The notes: generated from the sequence alone by a model not told the origin. A DNA stretch of 22,113 nt from CAZEQL01 sp964514415 (GCA_964514415.1 CAZEQL010000016.1:1-22113); one strand, 5' to 3'; counted from the first letter of the stretch, positions 6,945 through 14,242 are shown. A program made the numbers and translations.

Positions 6945-7379
6945 ATGAAACAGGAGAAGAGGAAGGGATATATAGTATATTCCCTTATAACAGCTCTCCT
7001 TGAAGAAGCAGCTTTAGTGGCAGTGGTACTCTGGCTGCTGCCACGGTTTGGGATAAACCTTCCCCTATGGGGGCTCATCCTTTTGGTGGTTGCCCTGGGA
7101 GCATATGACTATATAACCTACAGGCTTGGCAAGAAGGCATTGGTTAAAAAGCCAGTAATGATTCCACCTGAGGTTGGTAACAGATGCCGAGCAACAACAC
7201 CCCTTGCTCCTGAAGGGTATGTTCAAATCAAGGGCGAATTATGGAAAGCCTCATCCACAGGTCCAATGGTACTTGAGGGACAGGAAGTTATTATCGTGGG
7301 AATAAAAGGGTTAATGCTCTTTGTGTCTACTCTAGGTAATAATAATCACGAAGACAAAGCAGCCACTCTTCACAGTTAA
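6945..7379 (+). CDS. NfeD-like membrane protein with C-terminal OB-fold
   Basis: A 144-aa protein with a membrane hairpin at about residues 10-60 (SLITALLEEAALVAVVLWLLPRF, then LPLWGLILLVVALGAYDYI). The cytoplasmic C-terminal domain is of NfeD type, recognisable by GNRCRATTPLAPEGYVQIKG and ELWKASS...LEGQEVIIVGIKGLMLFV. That is the family pattern G-x-A-x-T-x-L-x-P-x-G-x-V-x-[IV]-x-G-E-x-W. This is the short NfeD form lacking the N-terminal ClpP-like serine protease domain. Such proteins usually partner a slipin/stomatin at membrane microdomains. No slipin is seen here; the partner in this locus is the protease HtpX just upstream, likely cotranscribed. The start ATG 6945 has only a weak TTGAG in front. 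Confidence 0.8.
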   Translation: MKQEKRKGYIVYSLITALLEEAALVAVVLWLLPRFGINLPLWGLILLVVALGAYDYITYRLGKKALVKKPVMIPPEVGNRCRATTPLAPEGYVQIKGELWKASSTGPMVLEGQEVIIVGIKGLMLFVSTLGNNNHEDKAATLHS

Positions 7380-7397
7380 TGTAATCCTGTTGAGTTT

Positions 7398-8075
7398 TCA
7401 CTGACTAATTCTAATGTTTGACACTTTTTGAAGAGTACGTGAACTAGGGCAGCCATTTTTCAACACACACTCATTGCAGCGGGGTCGTTTGGCATGGCAT
7501 ATCTGTCTGCCATGCTCTATCATATTGAGATGAAACTGGTATACTTTTGATGTTGGGACTTGTTCTTGTAATAATTGATGTGCCTGTTCTACAGAAACTT
7601 TAGAATCAATCAAGCCCAATCGTTTAGCTACCCGAAAAACATGTGTATCCACTGGCAAACATGGCTTTCCCAGTGCAAAAAGCAATACACAACTAGCTGT
7701 TTTGGGACCCACTCCAGGCAAACCCAGCAGGTAATTCTTAGCTTCGGATATACTCAGTGAGTTGAGAAAATCAAGGTCAAAAGAACCTTGTTCTCGTTCA
7801 ATTTTATTGAGTATCTGTTTTATCCTTGTCGCTTTGATTCGAGATAAACCTCCTGGCTTGATGGCTTGAGCAATATATTCCACAGGAGCAGTCACCATAA
7901 CCTCCCAACTACCAAAAGTATTCATTAATGACTCAAAAGCTCGTTTTGAGTTTACGTCTGAAGTATTCTGAGAAAGAATAGTACTTATGAGCACATCGAT
8001 AGGGTCCCTTTTTGATTGCCACTCTCGGGGCCCATATTTTTGCTCCAGCAGCTCGATGGCTTCTTCAATGGTCAT
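7398..8075 (-). CDS. nth: Endonuclease III (DNA glycosylase/AP lyase)
   Basis: Base-excision repair enzyme that removes oxidised pyrimidines and cleaves at abasic sites. The 225 aa show the helix-hairpin-helix LPGVGPKTAS at 119-128, with the catalytic Lys125. The catalytic Asp143 is in PVDTHVFRVAKRLGL. The [4Fe-4S] cluster motif is C193-x6-C200-x2-C203-x5-C209, exactly the canonical spacing. The N-terminal DPIDVLISTILSQNTSD matches the family's glycosylase helix region. The tail after the cluster is short and basic. The start is ATG 8073-8075 with no strong ribosome site. It is convergent with the NfeD gene (18 bp between stops, no terminator hairpin seen). Confidence 0.95.
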   Translation of the reverse strand: MTIEEAIELLEQKYGPREWQSKRDPIDVLISTILSQNTSDVNSKRAFESLMNTFGSWEVMVTAPVEYIAQAIKPGGLSRIKATRIKQILNKIEREQGSFDLDFLNSLSISEAKNYLLGLPGVGPKTASCVLLFALGKPCLPVDTHVFRVAKRLGLIDSKVSVEQAHQLLQEQVPTSKVYQFHLNMIEHGRQICHAKRPRCNECVLKNGCPSSRTLQKVSNIRISQ

Positions 8076-8196
8076 TTGGATTATCTTCGTCTAACTAAAA
8101 GCCAGCTAATTTAAGTTTGCCAATGGGATTACTTTGGTGGCAACACGACCTCTAACCAATGCAACGCTCCTTCAATTTGAAGTTGCGCCTGTTTTA

Positions 8197-9156
8197 TTAT
8201 GGCACTTTCTTGATGCCATTATCTAAGTCTTGATAAGCTTTTGTATTTACCTCGCCGCGAGCATAAGCTTCATGCCACCCTTTGGGCACCGGCATTTTTT
8301 TGTACCAGAGGACTCTTTCTGCCTCAAGCAAATTGCGATTCCGCCCCATGAAATCAGCAGCACAGATAACTTTGTGATGTAGGCATGGGTCTTCAGACCC
8401 GTGCAAAGAAGAAACCCAATCCAGCCACTTCTCCCCTTCTCTAGAGCGCATTAGGTGATGATCCAGGATGAGTATGTCAACTTCCTTGGCCAACATTAAG
8501 GTTCTATGTAGTGCCTCCTCCCGCTTTTCCCAGGTCAGGCTTGGCAAATAAATAGGTGGTCCTGACGCCAGCACCACGGTTGGTTGCCACCCAAGTATTT
8601 GCTCAATTGCCTCATCGTTAAGCATCTGAATATCTGAGGCATGCACGAAGACTTCGTTTTCCTCTTCAATGCGAGTCATCATCACTGTGCCGCCTCTGCC
8701 TCGTTCACCATGAGGGACAGGAGGAGAGAAACTCAAACATCCATCGCTTAGTCCTTCTGAAGCTGGAAGTGCTCGATTGAGCCTTTGGGCTAAAGCCTTA
8801 ACTCGATGAACTTGAGCAGGAGAAACATTTTGTATCCCCTTTGTCCACAACCTGGGATGCTTCAATGACTCAGCAACTTGGTCTGCCGAAAGCTGGTAAG
8901 GATTGGCATTGACCATCGGGTGATGCTCACCGTGATAATGGCTAATCACCACGTCTGTGGCATTTTCCAGCGCCTTCTCAATAGCAACTTTGACTCTCTC
9001 AGCCACAGCAACTTGAACTGGGTGAGGCAACAAGCCATGTCGCCTATATCCCAACGCCACCCCTGGATCAATAACTATTTTGCGACCCTCGGTCTCAACC
9101 ACACAACACAATCCACGAACCCCCAACGATTCCGTCCCAATTATCTTTATCCGCAC
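8197..9156 (-). CDS. UPF0282-type metallo-beta-lactamase-fold hydrolase
   Basis: A 319-aa cytosolic protein. Its opening MRIKIIGTESLGVRGLCC and DPGVALGYRRHGLLPHP match the UPF0282 family, which I know mainly from archaea. A metal site of the metallo-beta-lactamase type is present as HYHGEHH at residues 73-79 (HxHxEH, normally HxHxDH). Further His/Asp positions occur in VHASDIQML near 171-179 and in the LDHHLMRS segment. Substrate and reaction are unknown. The start is GTG 9154-9156, chosen because homologues begin with this Met-Arg/Lys-Ile-Lys. It lies head to head with the small + strand gene at 9202. Finding an archaeal-type gene beside several small zinc or Cys-rich genes suggests acquisition by transfer, which is an inference. 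Confidence 0.8.
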   Translation of the reverse strand: MRIKIIGTESLGVRGLCCVVETEGRKIVIDPGVALGYRRHGLLPHPVQVAVAERVKVAIEKALENATDVVISHYHGEHHPMVNANPYQLSADQVAESLKHPRLWTKGIQNVSPAQVHRVKALAQRLNRALPASEGLSDGCLSFSPPVPHGERGRGGTVMMTRIEEENEVFVHASDIQMLNDEAIEQILGWQPTVVLASGPPIYLPSLTWEKREEALHRTLMLAKEVDILILDHHLMRSREGEKWLDWVSSLHGSEDPCLHHKVICAADFMGRNRNLLEAERVLWYKKMPVPKGWHEAYARGEVNTKAYQDLDNGIKKVP

Positions 9157-9201
9157 TCCAAAGTCAATATTACACTAATTACCTCTGAGTGTGATACCTT
9201 T

Positions 9202-9462
9202 ATGAAAGCAATGAGGACAGCGGAAAAAGAGAAGTATTGGGTAAGAATTAAAAGGGTCAAAACTGACTTGCTTAAATTTGGCATCAGCACTGGCTCAGTT
9301 GGAGAGCTTATTTACTGTTATCCCATTGGTGTCTTGGAAAGGCTTATCACAGCTACTGAGAAACGTCAACCAGGAGAGCCTGCCACCTACTTTCTAAATG
9401 GTCTCAAGAAATCCAGAATGAAACACAGGCCTGTACGCAATCTAATTGGAGATGAAGATTGA
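9202..9462 (+). CDS. Hypothetical 86-aa basic protein
   Basis: I do not recognise this family. The protein opens MKAMRTAEKEKYWVRIKRVK and continues with DLLKFGISTGSVGELIYCYPIGVLERLITATEK. It ends with a basic stretch KKSRMKHRPVRNL and an acidic GDED. No membrane segment or signal peptide is seen. The frame remains open upstream, but that part is antisense to the UPF0282 gene. ATG 9202 (or 9211) is the first plausible start after that gene's start. The stop overlaps the start region of the zinc-ribbon gene, which supports a real, translationally coupled pair. The ribosome site is weak. Confidence 0.5.
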   Translation: MKAMRTAEKEKYWVRIKRVKTDLLKFGISTGSVGELIYCYPIGVLERLITATEKRQPGEPATYFLNGLKKSRMKHRPVRNLIGDED

Positions 9463-9721
9463 AATGATAGCAATAAAGTGCGCTAAGTGTAGCGCTGAAG
9501 TCTTTAAATACAGGAAGGAGGGAAAGGGGTCAGGAACAGGAACAAAGGGATATGATGCTGTCTCTATCAAAGAACTTATCGGAAAATCTAAAAGCTTCTC
9601 ATGTGGGTGTGGGCAAATATATGATGGCACATTTTCTCAAAATTTGATTGCCGGCGATGGCGTTACTGCAGCATTATTGAAGCGGTGCGGAAGCAGAATT
9701 GTAAGTGAAGGAGAAGCATAG
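9452..9721 (+). CDS. Small zinc-ribbon protein
   Basis: An 89-aa protein with KCAKCSAEVFKYRKEGKGSG near its N terminus and SCGCGQIYDGTF in the middle. This gives a CxxC plus CxC set suited to one zinc ion, a layout found in small zinc-ribbon proteins of archaea and Chloroflexota. The function is unknown. The start is ambiguous: TTG 9446, ATG 9452 and ATG 9464 are all in frame. I chose 9452 because GGAG directly precedes it and it overlaps the upstream stop, but 9464 gives a tidier protein starting just before the first Cys. Its 3' part (QNLIAGDG...TAALLK) is duplicated at 11112-11156 with 43 of 45 bases identical. Confidence 0.6.
   Translation: MKIEMIAIKCAKCSAEVFKYRKEGKGSGTGTKGYDAVSIKELIGKSKSFSCGCGQIYDGTFSQNLIAGDGVTAALLKRCGSRIVSEGEA
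9638..9682 (+). repeat. Direct repeat, copy 1 (inside zinc-ribbon gene)
   Basis: A 45-bp segment beginning CAAAATTTGATTG that recurs at 11112-11156 in the same orientation with two mismatches. It encodes QNLIAGDGVTAALLK in the zinc-ribbon protein. The spacing between copies is about 1.47 kb. Confidence 0.85.
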
Positions 9722-9766
9722 CTTGCTTGGTTAGGTAGACTTCGATTGTTAAACTGGTTTTGAGAG

Positions 9767-10705
9767 ATGAACCCATATGATTACCCCAAGGTTAAACCAA
9801 TTTTTAACTTGCGGCTGAAAAAGGTAACTCAGAAGTGGTCTTGCTATGAGGTTGCCTTTGCTAGTGCTCATCCTGCTCACTATGAAGAAAGCAATATCGC
9901 CTCGGGCGAGTATTTCGTGCCACGAAATGGAGAGCGCTTTCCATTTGCCATAATACTCCATGCTTTAGGAGATGTAACTTTAATACCATGTAAGATATTA
10001 GCAACCCATCTTGCTAAAGCGGGAATAGCCTCTTTCGTCCTGCGTCTTGTATTCCACTCATCCCGTACACCAAAGATTATGAAAGGGCAGTTCACACCCG
10101 TCACTGCTGCTGAGTGGCTTGAAGTTTCCCAGATCTCAGTCATAGACGTACGCCAAGTAGTAGATTGGGGCAGAGAAAGAGAGGAAATAGATGATGAGCA
10201 GGTAGCAATAATTGGGATGAGCTTGGGAGGGATGGTTTCTACTCTAGCTATGGGGGTGGATGAGCGCATTAAAACTGGCGCATTTTTACTCAGTGGAGGG
10301 AATGCTGAGGAGATAACCTGGGGTAGCCGGGCTCGTATTGTTAAAAGAATGCGCAGTGATCCTCGTTGCTGCACACGGGAAGAATGTCGTTATGTTTATA
10401 GCCATTACCCTGCGTACTTGGAGGATATTGCTAAGAAGGGATTCGAGAACGTTACTCCTCTTAAGGAATGTTTCTGGTTTGACCCTATCACCTTTTCTTC
10501 TAATCTTCGTGGACGTCCAATGTTAATGGTTAATGCCTTAGAGGATCAAGCTATCCCAAAACGTTCTACATTGGATTTATGGGAGGCATGCGGCAAGCCT
10601 CCCATAACATGGCTTCCTGGTACTCATGTAACCACTCTTTTAACCTCCCCTTTGACCACAGGAAAGGTCACCGCTTTTCTAAAGTCGACTTTTAATTTGG
10701 CATAG
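9767..10705 (+). CDS. Alpha/beta hydrolase (dienelactone hydrolase-like)
   Basis: A 312-aa alpha/beta-hydrolase. The nucleophile elbow is GMSLGG with Ser152. Asp260 in VNALEDQAIP and His287 in LPGTHVTT complete the triad in the expected order and spacing. A likely oxyanion region is HALGD at about 65-69. A lid-like insertion (about 180-240) contains RCCTREECRYVYSHYP with three cysteines. No signal peptide or membrane segment is seen, so it is presumably cytosolic. Substrate is unknown: esterase, thioesterase or peptidase are all possible. The start ATG 9767 follows TTTTGAGAG. It lies 45 nt after the zinc-ribbon gene and 64 nt before a Cys-rich small protein, and the duplicated zinc-ribbon 3' end follows them. 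Confidence 0.8.
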   Translation: MNPYDYPKVKPIFNLRLKKVTQKWSCYEVAFASAHPAHYEESNIASGEYFVPRNGERFPFAIILHALGDVTLIPCKILATHLAKAGIASFVLRLVFHSSRTPKIMKGQFTPVTAAEWLEVSQISVIDVRQVVDWGREREEIDDEQVAIIGMSLGGMVSTLAMGVDERIKTGAFLLSGGNAEEITWGSRARIVKRMRSDPRCCTREECRYVYSHYPAYLEDIAKKGFENVTPLKECFWFDPITFSSNLRGRPMLMVNALEDQAIPKRSTLDLWEACGKPPITWLPGTHVTTLLTSPLTTGKVTAFLKSTFNLA

Positions 10706-10769
10706 ATGGCATTTTAAGAAACCACAGAAATGCTAAGAAGGATTCTCGGTAAGAAGCTGAGTTTAAAAA

Positions 10770-10964
10770 ATGAGCATTTGTAAGTGGTATTCCTGCTGCC
10801 CAATAAAGCGATTTACAGGCGAAGGGAAACTTGAGAGATACTGGGTGGAAAATTACTGCTTGGTTAGTAATAAGAAATGCATGCGATATTGGATGGAAGA
10901 AAGAGGCGAGTGCCACCCCGACAACATGCTGCCTAATGGTGAAATAAGAGAGAATCTAAGCTAA
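10770..10964 (+). CDS. Conserved-looking Cys-rich 64-aa protein
   Basis: A 64-aa soluble protein with cysteines at 4, 9, 10, 30, 37 and 48. The text CKWYSCCPIKRF...GKLERYWVENYC...KKCMRYWMEERGECHP..MLPNGEI resembles a small Cys-rich family I recall from methanogens and Dehalococcoidia, with the frame CxxYxxCPxKRF...YC...CxRYxMEERGExHPxxMLPxG. That memory is not database-checked. The cysteine spacing suggests a zinc or Fe-S site. The start is ATG 10770 with a weak ribosome site. It belongs with the upstream hydrolase and zinc-ribbon gene on the + strand. Function unknown. Confidence 0.55.
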   Translation: MSICKWYSCCPIKRFTGEGKLERYWVENYCLVSNKKCMRYWMEERGECHPDNMLPNGEIRENLS

Positions 10965-11066
10965 CTTCGGGCTTATATTTTCACTTGATATACTCCGAGG
11001 GGGGTAGCCGAATTACATCTTCTCTGCTACAGAGCATAAGGCTATCTACGCTGCTGTAGATATTCC

Positions 11067-11237
11067 CTCTTCGATGTGCTACCAGATTTTAAGCTGATAT
11101 CGCAAATTCCCCAAAATTTGATTGCTGGCGATGGCGGTACTGCAGCATTATTGAAGAGAAACGGGGTTAAAATTATTACAAAGGAAGATTTTAGCTTGCT
11201 CCAAAAACCAGACGAAGAAAGCTCCAGCAAGAGCTAA
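11067..11237 (+). pseudogene. 5'-truncated paralogue of the zinc-ribbon gene
   Basis: The frame ending at TAA 11235-11237 encodes PQNLIAGDGGTAALLKRNGV and then KIITKEDFSLLQKPDEESSSKS. The first part is nearly identical to the end of the zinc-ribbon protein at 9452-9721, while the tail is longer and different. Upstream the frame stays open for about 26 codons without any Cys motif and without ATG before a TAA near 11038. The zinc-binding N-terminal half is therefore missing. A GTG in the open stretch could start a short peptide, but nothing supports its expression. Confidence 0.55.
11112..11156 (+). repeat. Direct repeat, copy 2 (in truncated paralogue)
   Basis: Second copy of the 45-bp segment at 9638-9682, same orientation and frame, with two substitutions (C to T and T to G). 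Similarity stops abruptly on the 5' side. Confidence 0.85.
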
Positions 11238-11242
11238 CCAGT

Positions 11243-11365
11243 TCATCCTATATTGGGCACCCTCTCTTCTTGGAAAATAAAATCACCTACATGTTTTATG
11301 ACGATTTGGAAGCGGGATTTTCCCAGTATAACCGCCGAGCCAGCCTTCACCCCGAAGAGCTCCAT
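11243..11365 (-). CDS. Possible 40-aa hypothetical peptide
   Basis: A short minus-strand frame after the ABC ATPase stop: ATG 11363-11365, then ELFGVKAGSAVILGKSRFQI followed by KHVGDFIFQEERVPNIG and TGA. A purine-rich GGGAGGTGG lies 8-16 bases upstream of the ATG. I do not recognise it. It could be the last gene of the marR operon, a fragment of a lost transporter partner, or chance. Confidence 0.25.
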   Translation of the reverse strand: MELFGVKAGSAVILGKSRFQIVIKHVGDFIFQEERVPNIG

Positions 11366-11416
11366 TCCCTATGCCACCTCCCACCAACTAGCGGAGCAGT
11401 TTAGATATGTGCTTTC

Positions 11417-12076
11417 CTACTTAACAAGTCCGTCCGCCAGCCAGATTACGCGATCCACGTATTTCTCGTCCTCAGGCTCGTGCGTTACCATGACGATTGT
11501 TTGTCCCAAATCTTCGTTCAGCTTTTTGAATAGCTCCAGAATAACCCTTGCAGATGCTGCATCCAGGCTTGCCGTTGGTTCATCGGCAAACAGCATTTTC
11601 GGTTCGTTAACCAGGGCACGGGCAATGGCTACCCTCTGTTGTTCACCGCCAGACACTTCACTGGGATAATGGGACATCCTTTTCCCCAAGCCAACAACCT
11701 CCAGCAACTCCGCTGCACGCTTCTTATAATTGTTCTGGCGAGTAGAGCAAAGGGCCGGCAGGTAAACATTTTCCAAAACCGTCAATTCACCAAGAAGAGA
11801 ATACTCCTGAAAAACATAACCCAGCCTTTCCAGGCGAAATCTGGCTCTTTCCCTTTCATTTAATTTCAGCGCATCCGTATCCTCAATATAAATCTCCCCG
11901 CTTGTCGGCATATCCAAAAGTCCCAAAAGGTGCAGCAGTGTCGATTTACCCGAGCCACTTCTACCCATAATAGCCACGAACTCCCCCGTCTTAACTCCTA
12001 TGTTGATGCCTTTCAAGGCATGGGTGGCACTTGTGCCTTGACCATAAATCTTTTGCAAATCCCGCGCTATAATCAT
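11417..12076 (-). CDS. ABC exporter ATPase, MacB/LolD type
   Basis: Cytoplasmic nucleotide-binding subunit that powers the permease encoded just upstream. All motifs are intact (219 aa): Walker A GRSGSGKST from 38, Q-loop Gln90, signature VSGGEQQRVAIARA from 141, Walker B MLFADEP from 161, D-loop SLDAAS and H-loop His199 in VTHEPED. The family is the LolD/MacB/FtsE-like group used for lipoprotein, macrolide or peptide export. I chose ATG 12074-12076 because the protein then begins MIIARDLQKIYGQG as in relatives, with GGGGG upstream and only 5 nt after the permease stop. The upstream TTG extension lies inside the permease gene. It is the third gene of the marR / permease / ATPase unit. Confidence 0.92.
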   Translation of the reverse strand: MIIARDLQKIYGQGTSATHALKGINIGVKTGEFVAIMGRSGSGKSTLLHLLGLLDMPTSGEIYIEDTDALKLNERERARFRLERLGYVFQEYSLLGELTVLENVYLPALCSTRQNNYKKRAAELLEVVGLGKRMSHYPSEVSGGEQQRVAIARALVNEPKMLFADEPTASLDAASARVILELFKKLNEDLGQTIVMVTHEPEDEKYVDRVIWLADGLVK

Positions 12077-12081
12077 AAAAT

Positions 12082-13353
12082 TCAAGCCCCCCAGATACTT
12101 TTGATAATACTTTGTTTCATCATCGCCCAAGCGGGAATAACTCCCGCCAGAGCAGCAGCTACAATCAGCCCCAGTGTGGAGGCTCCTATAGCCAAAGGTT
12201 GTGCAATCAAAGTCACCAGTCCTATTGGTAGGTCGAGGGGATTATTGACGAAATAAGGTAGAAGCAAAAAGCGAACTACAAGCCAGCCGAGGACCACGCC
12301 GGAAATGGCATAGAATAAAGCTTGAAAAAGGTAAGATCCGACTATAGTGCCTTGAGAAATGCCAATGGCCCGTAAGATACCAATCTGCCGCTTCTTGCCT
12401 ATTACATTAATATAAATCACAATAAACATCACGATAGCAGCTACTATTAGCCCAATACCATTAATGAGCGCACCAATAATCTCAAAAGTTGAGATCGTAC
12501 TTCGTATAGCACCACCATACTCATACCAGCTCCTGATTTCTCCACCGATACCTATGGCTTTAAATTCCTCAATAAGCCTATCCTCACTCACACGAGGTTC
12601 AGCTCTGACCAGAATCTGGCTGGCTCTGTCATAAAAGATATCTCGGCCCAATATTGATGCCATCTCCTTTCGAGTAACAAATGCCAGACTATCCGCTAAC
12701 GCCATTTCCCGAGAGCGAAAGATTCCCTTGACTGTATATTCCCGCTGAATGTCATTGGGATATGTCAGGCGCACTTTATCCCCAATTTCCACCCCGCCTA
12801 GAGTAAGAAATTGTTCGTTCTGCGCGCTTTCGCCACCAGCTATCTCTACACCCAGAACAATTTCATCACGGTCGCCCTCGTCCAGATAACCGCCTGCAAT
12901 GAGGCTGCTACTAATGGTAGTGACATTAGCTTCCTGTTGAGGGTCAATGCCGATCACCTGCCAAGTGCCACTTTTACCCCGATCTGTTGGCGACATCTTC
13001 TGTCGCCACTGATACTCGATGAAGGCGCTGTTGTTTAAATGAGCGGCGACTCCAGCTACACCTGAAACCTGCTCTATCTTCTTTTCCAACTGACTCACAT
13101 GGTCGATATAGTGTTCGTCTTCCTCAGGACTGATGACCACATTGGAGAATACAGCGTTAACCAGTTGATCATCCATAGTACGCATCACTCCAGTGATGAT
13201 TGATGACGTAAAAATCAGATTGACAAAGCTAAAAGACATGACGATAACAAGCAAAATCGGCACCCATCTGTTGCCTCTAATAATAGACTTAAAGGCTAGG
13301 AATAAGACTACCGCCAAATTCCCCATTATTGACTTTATAGAAATATATTTCAC
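12082..13353 (-). CDS. ABC exporter permease, FtsX/MacB family
   Basis: Membrane subunit of the exporter, 423 aa. It has one helix near the N terminus (about 32-55), then a large extracytoplasmic domain of the MacB periplasmic-core type (about 60-280). Recognisable in that domain are ISPEEDEHYIDHVSQLEKKI, WQVIGIDPQQEANV and GVEIGDKVRLTYPN. Three C-terminal helices follow (about 290-315, 335-365, 385-412) containing the FtsX-domain text VIGKKRQIGILRAIGISQGTIVGSYLFQALF (cited here only as a segment after residue 315). This 4-TM layout is the type III/mechanotransmission class. No MacA-like adaptor is present, as expected for a monoderm envelope. The start is GTG 13351-13353; a strong ribosome site is not seen. 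The substrate is unknown. The MarR neighbour suggests drug, peptide or stress-compound efflux. Confidence 0.9.
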   Translation of the reverse strand: MKYISIKSIMGNLAVVLFLAFKSIIRGNRWVPILLVIVMSFSFVNLIFTSSIITGVMRTMDDQLVNAVFSNVVISPEEDEHYIDHVSQLEKKIEQVSGVAGVAAHLNNSAFIEYQWRQKMSPTDRGKSGTWQVIGIDPQQEANVTTISSSLIAGGYLDEGDRDEIVLGVEIAGGESAQNEQFLTLGGVEIGDKVRLTYPNDIQREYTVKGIFRSREMALADSLAFVTRKEMASILGRDIFYDRASQILVRAEPRVSEDRLIEEFKAIGIGGEIRSWYEYGGAIRSTISTFEIIGALINGIGLIVAAIVMFIVIYINVIGKKRQIGILRAIGISQGTIVGSYLFQALFYAISGVVLGWLVVRFLLLPYFVNNPLDLPIGLVTLIAQPLAIGASTLGLIVAAALAGVIPAWAMMKQSIIKSIWGA

Positions 13354-13415
13354 TTTGCTCAGATAATCCCCGAATCTACAAGCATTTCATTCTGAAGATA
13401 GGAGTCGTAAAATCT

Positions 13416-13925
13416 TTACTCTGCTACTTCTTTTAAAGCGGATACTACTTTCTGAATCAGGGCAAACAGCGTGGTCTGCTCTTCGACCGTCAAGCAAGAC
13501 AAGATTTGCTGAACATGGGCTCCTATATAGCGTGCAATAGTTCTGTGAAGCTCCTGCCCTTTATCTGTGAGAGCTACCCGAACTACCCTCCTGTCTTCTG
13601 GATCAGGCAACCTTTGTACGTATCCCCTGGTTACTAGCCAATCGACTATCCGCGTTGCTGTGCTTAGTGGCACCGAAAGGGCGTTACTTAATTCCCCCAT
13701 TGTTGGGTTATTCTCCTGATAGATGCTGCTGCTCACACGGTAAAAGAGACCATAGTTGGCGTTAGCGTGCGGCTCGCTTTCGGGCCGTATCCCGCCGGGG
13801 CGATTCTGATTTTCAGCCAGCTTCTCGTGTACCATGGCTTCGAACTTTATCCACACCTGCACGAAACCATGCACCATCGCGGTTACCTGGTCGGCATAAG
13901 CCTTTTGCTGAATATCATCCATCAT
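13416..13925 (-). CDS. MarR-family transcriptional regulator
   Basis: A 169-aa dimeric winged-helix repressor. The core reads TMGELSNALSVPLSTATRIVDWLVTRGYVQRLPDPEDRR then VVRVALTDKGQEL. These are the recognition helix and the wing with the conserved DxRR of MarR. N- and C-terminal helices form the dimer interface. The insertion ENQNRPGGIRPESEPHANAN before the DNA-binding domain is longer than usual. It lies 62 nt upstream of the ABC permease, so it probably controls that exporter. The start is ATG 13923-13925 with AGAG about eight bases upstream. A perfect 10-bp palindrome lies between its promoter and start, strongly implying autoregulation. The ligand is unknown. Confidence 0.93.
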   Translation of the reverse strand: MMDDIQQKAYADQVTAMVHGFVQVWIKFEAMVHEKLAENQNRPGGIRPESEPHANANYGLFYRVSSSIYQENNPTMGELSNALSVPLSTATRIVDWLVTRGYVQRLPDPEDRRVVRVALTDKGQELHRTIARYIGAHVQQILSCLTVEEQTTLFALIQKVVSALKEVAE

Positions 13926-13935
13926 TTATTTCTCT

Positions 13936-13959
13936 CTTGCAATATTTCCATATTGCAAG
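13936..13959. promoter_or_regulatory. Perfect palindromic operator for the MarR regulator
   Basis: Arms CTTGCAATAT (13936-13945) and ATATTGCAAG (13950-13959) are exact reverse complements around a 4-bp spacer TTCC. The site overlaps the last bases of the -10 and the expected start of transcription, 10 bp upstream of the marR ATG. Its size and symmetry fit a MarR dimer. Confidence 0.8.
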
Positions 13960-13987
13960 CATATGCTGCTTCTATCTTCCTTGTCAA
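13958..13987 (-). promoter_or_regulatory. Promoter of the marR-ABC operon
   Basis: On the minus strand, a perfect -35 TTGACA (13982-13987), an 18-bp spacer and a -10 TATGCT (13958-13963, four of six matches). The operator palindrome begins at the -10, as expected for simple steric repression. Confidence 0.6.
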
Positions 13988-14017
13988 CTCCTTGTACCCC
14001 TTCCTTCAATGCGACTG

Positions 14018-14239
14018 CTAGTTTTCCACAATCTCAATAACCTTATTCCTACCCCTAAGGCCACTTACAATCCTGACCTGGCTCTGCAGAACGCTAAAAT
14101 GCTTTGCCAACAATTTAATGACTGCCTGGTTAGCTTTACCTTCCTTTGTCGGCTCTTTGACTTTCACTACAAAGTTATCCCCTTCCTGGCTAACTTCTTC
14201 AGTTTTTGAATTGGGCTTTACGTTAACTTGAATTTTCAT
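14018..14239 (-). CDS. yggU: DUF167 / YggU family protein
   Basis: A 73-aa protein of the YggU family: IQVNVKPNSKTEEV at the N terminus, VKVKEPTKEGKANQAVIKLLAKHF in the middle and SQVRIVSGLRGRNKVIEI at the end. This is the diagnostic K-P-x-(S/A)-K...P-x-x-G-x-A-N...G-x-x-x-R-x-K pattern, at the usual length. Biochemical function is not established for the family. The ATG 14237-14239 is preceded by GGGAG, which lies inside the duplicated mtaB 3' end (14243-14302), so that fragment now supplies its ribosome site. It lies on the same strand as mtaB and marR. Confidence 0.9.
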   Translation of the reverse strand: MKIQVNVKPNSKTEEVSQEGDNFVVKVKEPTKEGKANQAVIKLLAKHFSVLQSQVRIVSGLRGRNKVIEIVEN

Positions 14240-14242
14240 TCA

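Larger units (their letters stand above)
10965..11416. other. Gap between accessory genes and ABC operon
   Basis: About 450 bp without a well-supported intact gene. The first 75 bp show nothing recognisable. A 7-bp perfect inverted repeat TATCTAC / GTAGATA with the loop GCTGCT sits at 11043-11062, with no T-run. A truncated zinc-ribbon paralogue follows (to 11237). The remainder holds a possible 40-codon minus-strand frame at 11243-11365. The region looks like debris from a rearrangement. Confidence 0.5.

Noticed and set aside
8878..9201. Long + strand frame upstream of the 86-aa gene
   Set aside because: It is antisense to the well-supported UPF0282 hydrolase; only the part from 9202 onward is independent.
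11043..11062. Hairpin TATCTAC / GTAGATA as a terminator
   Set aside because: The stem is short and AT-rich, with no following T-run.
12077..12130. 18-residue extension of the ABC ATPase
   Set aside because: It lies inside the permease gene, and relatives begin near MIIARDLQK.
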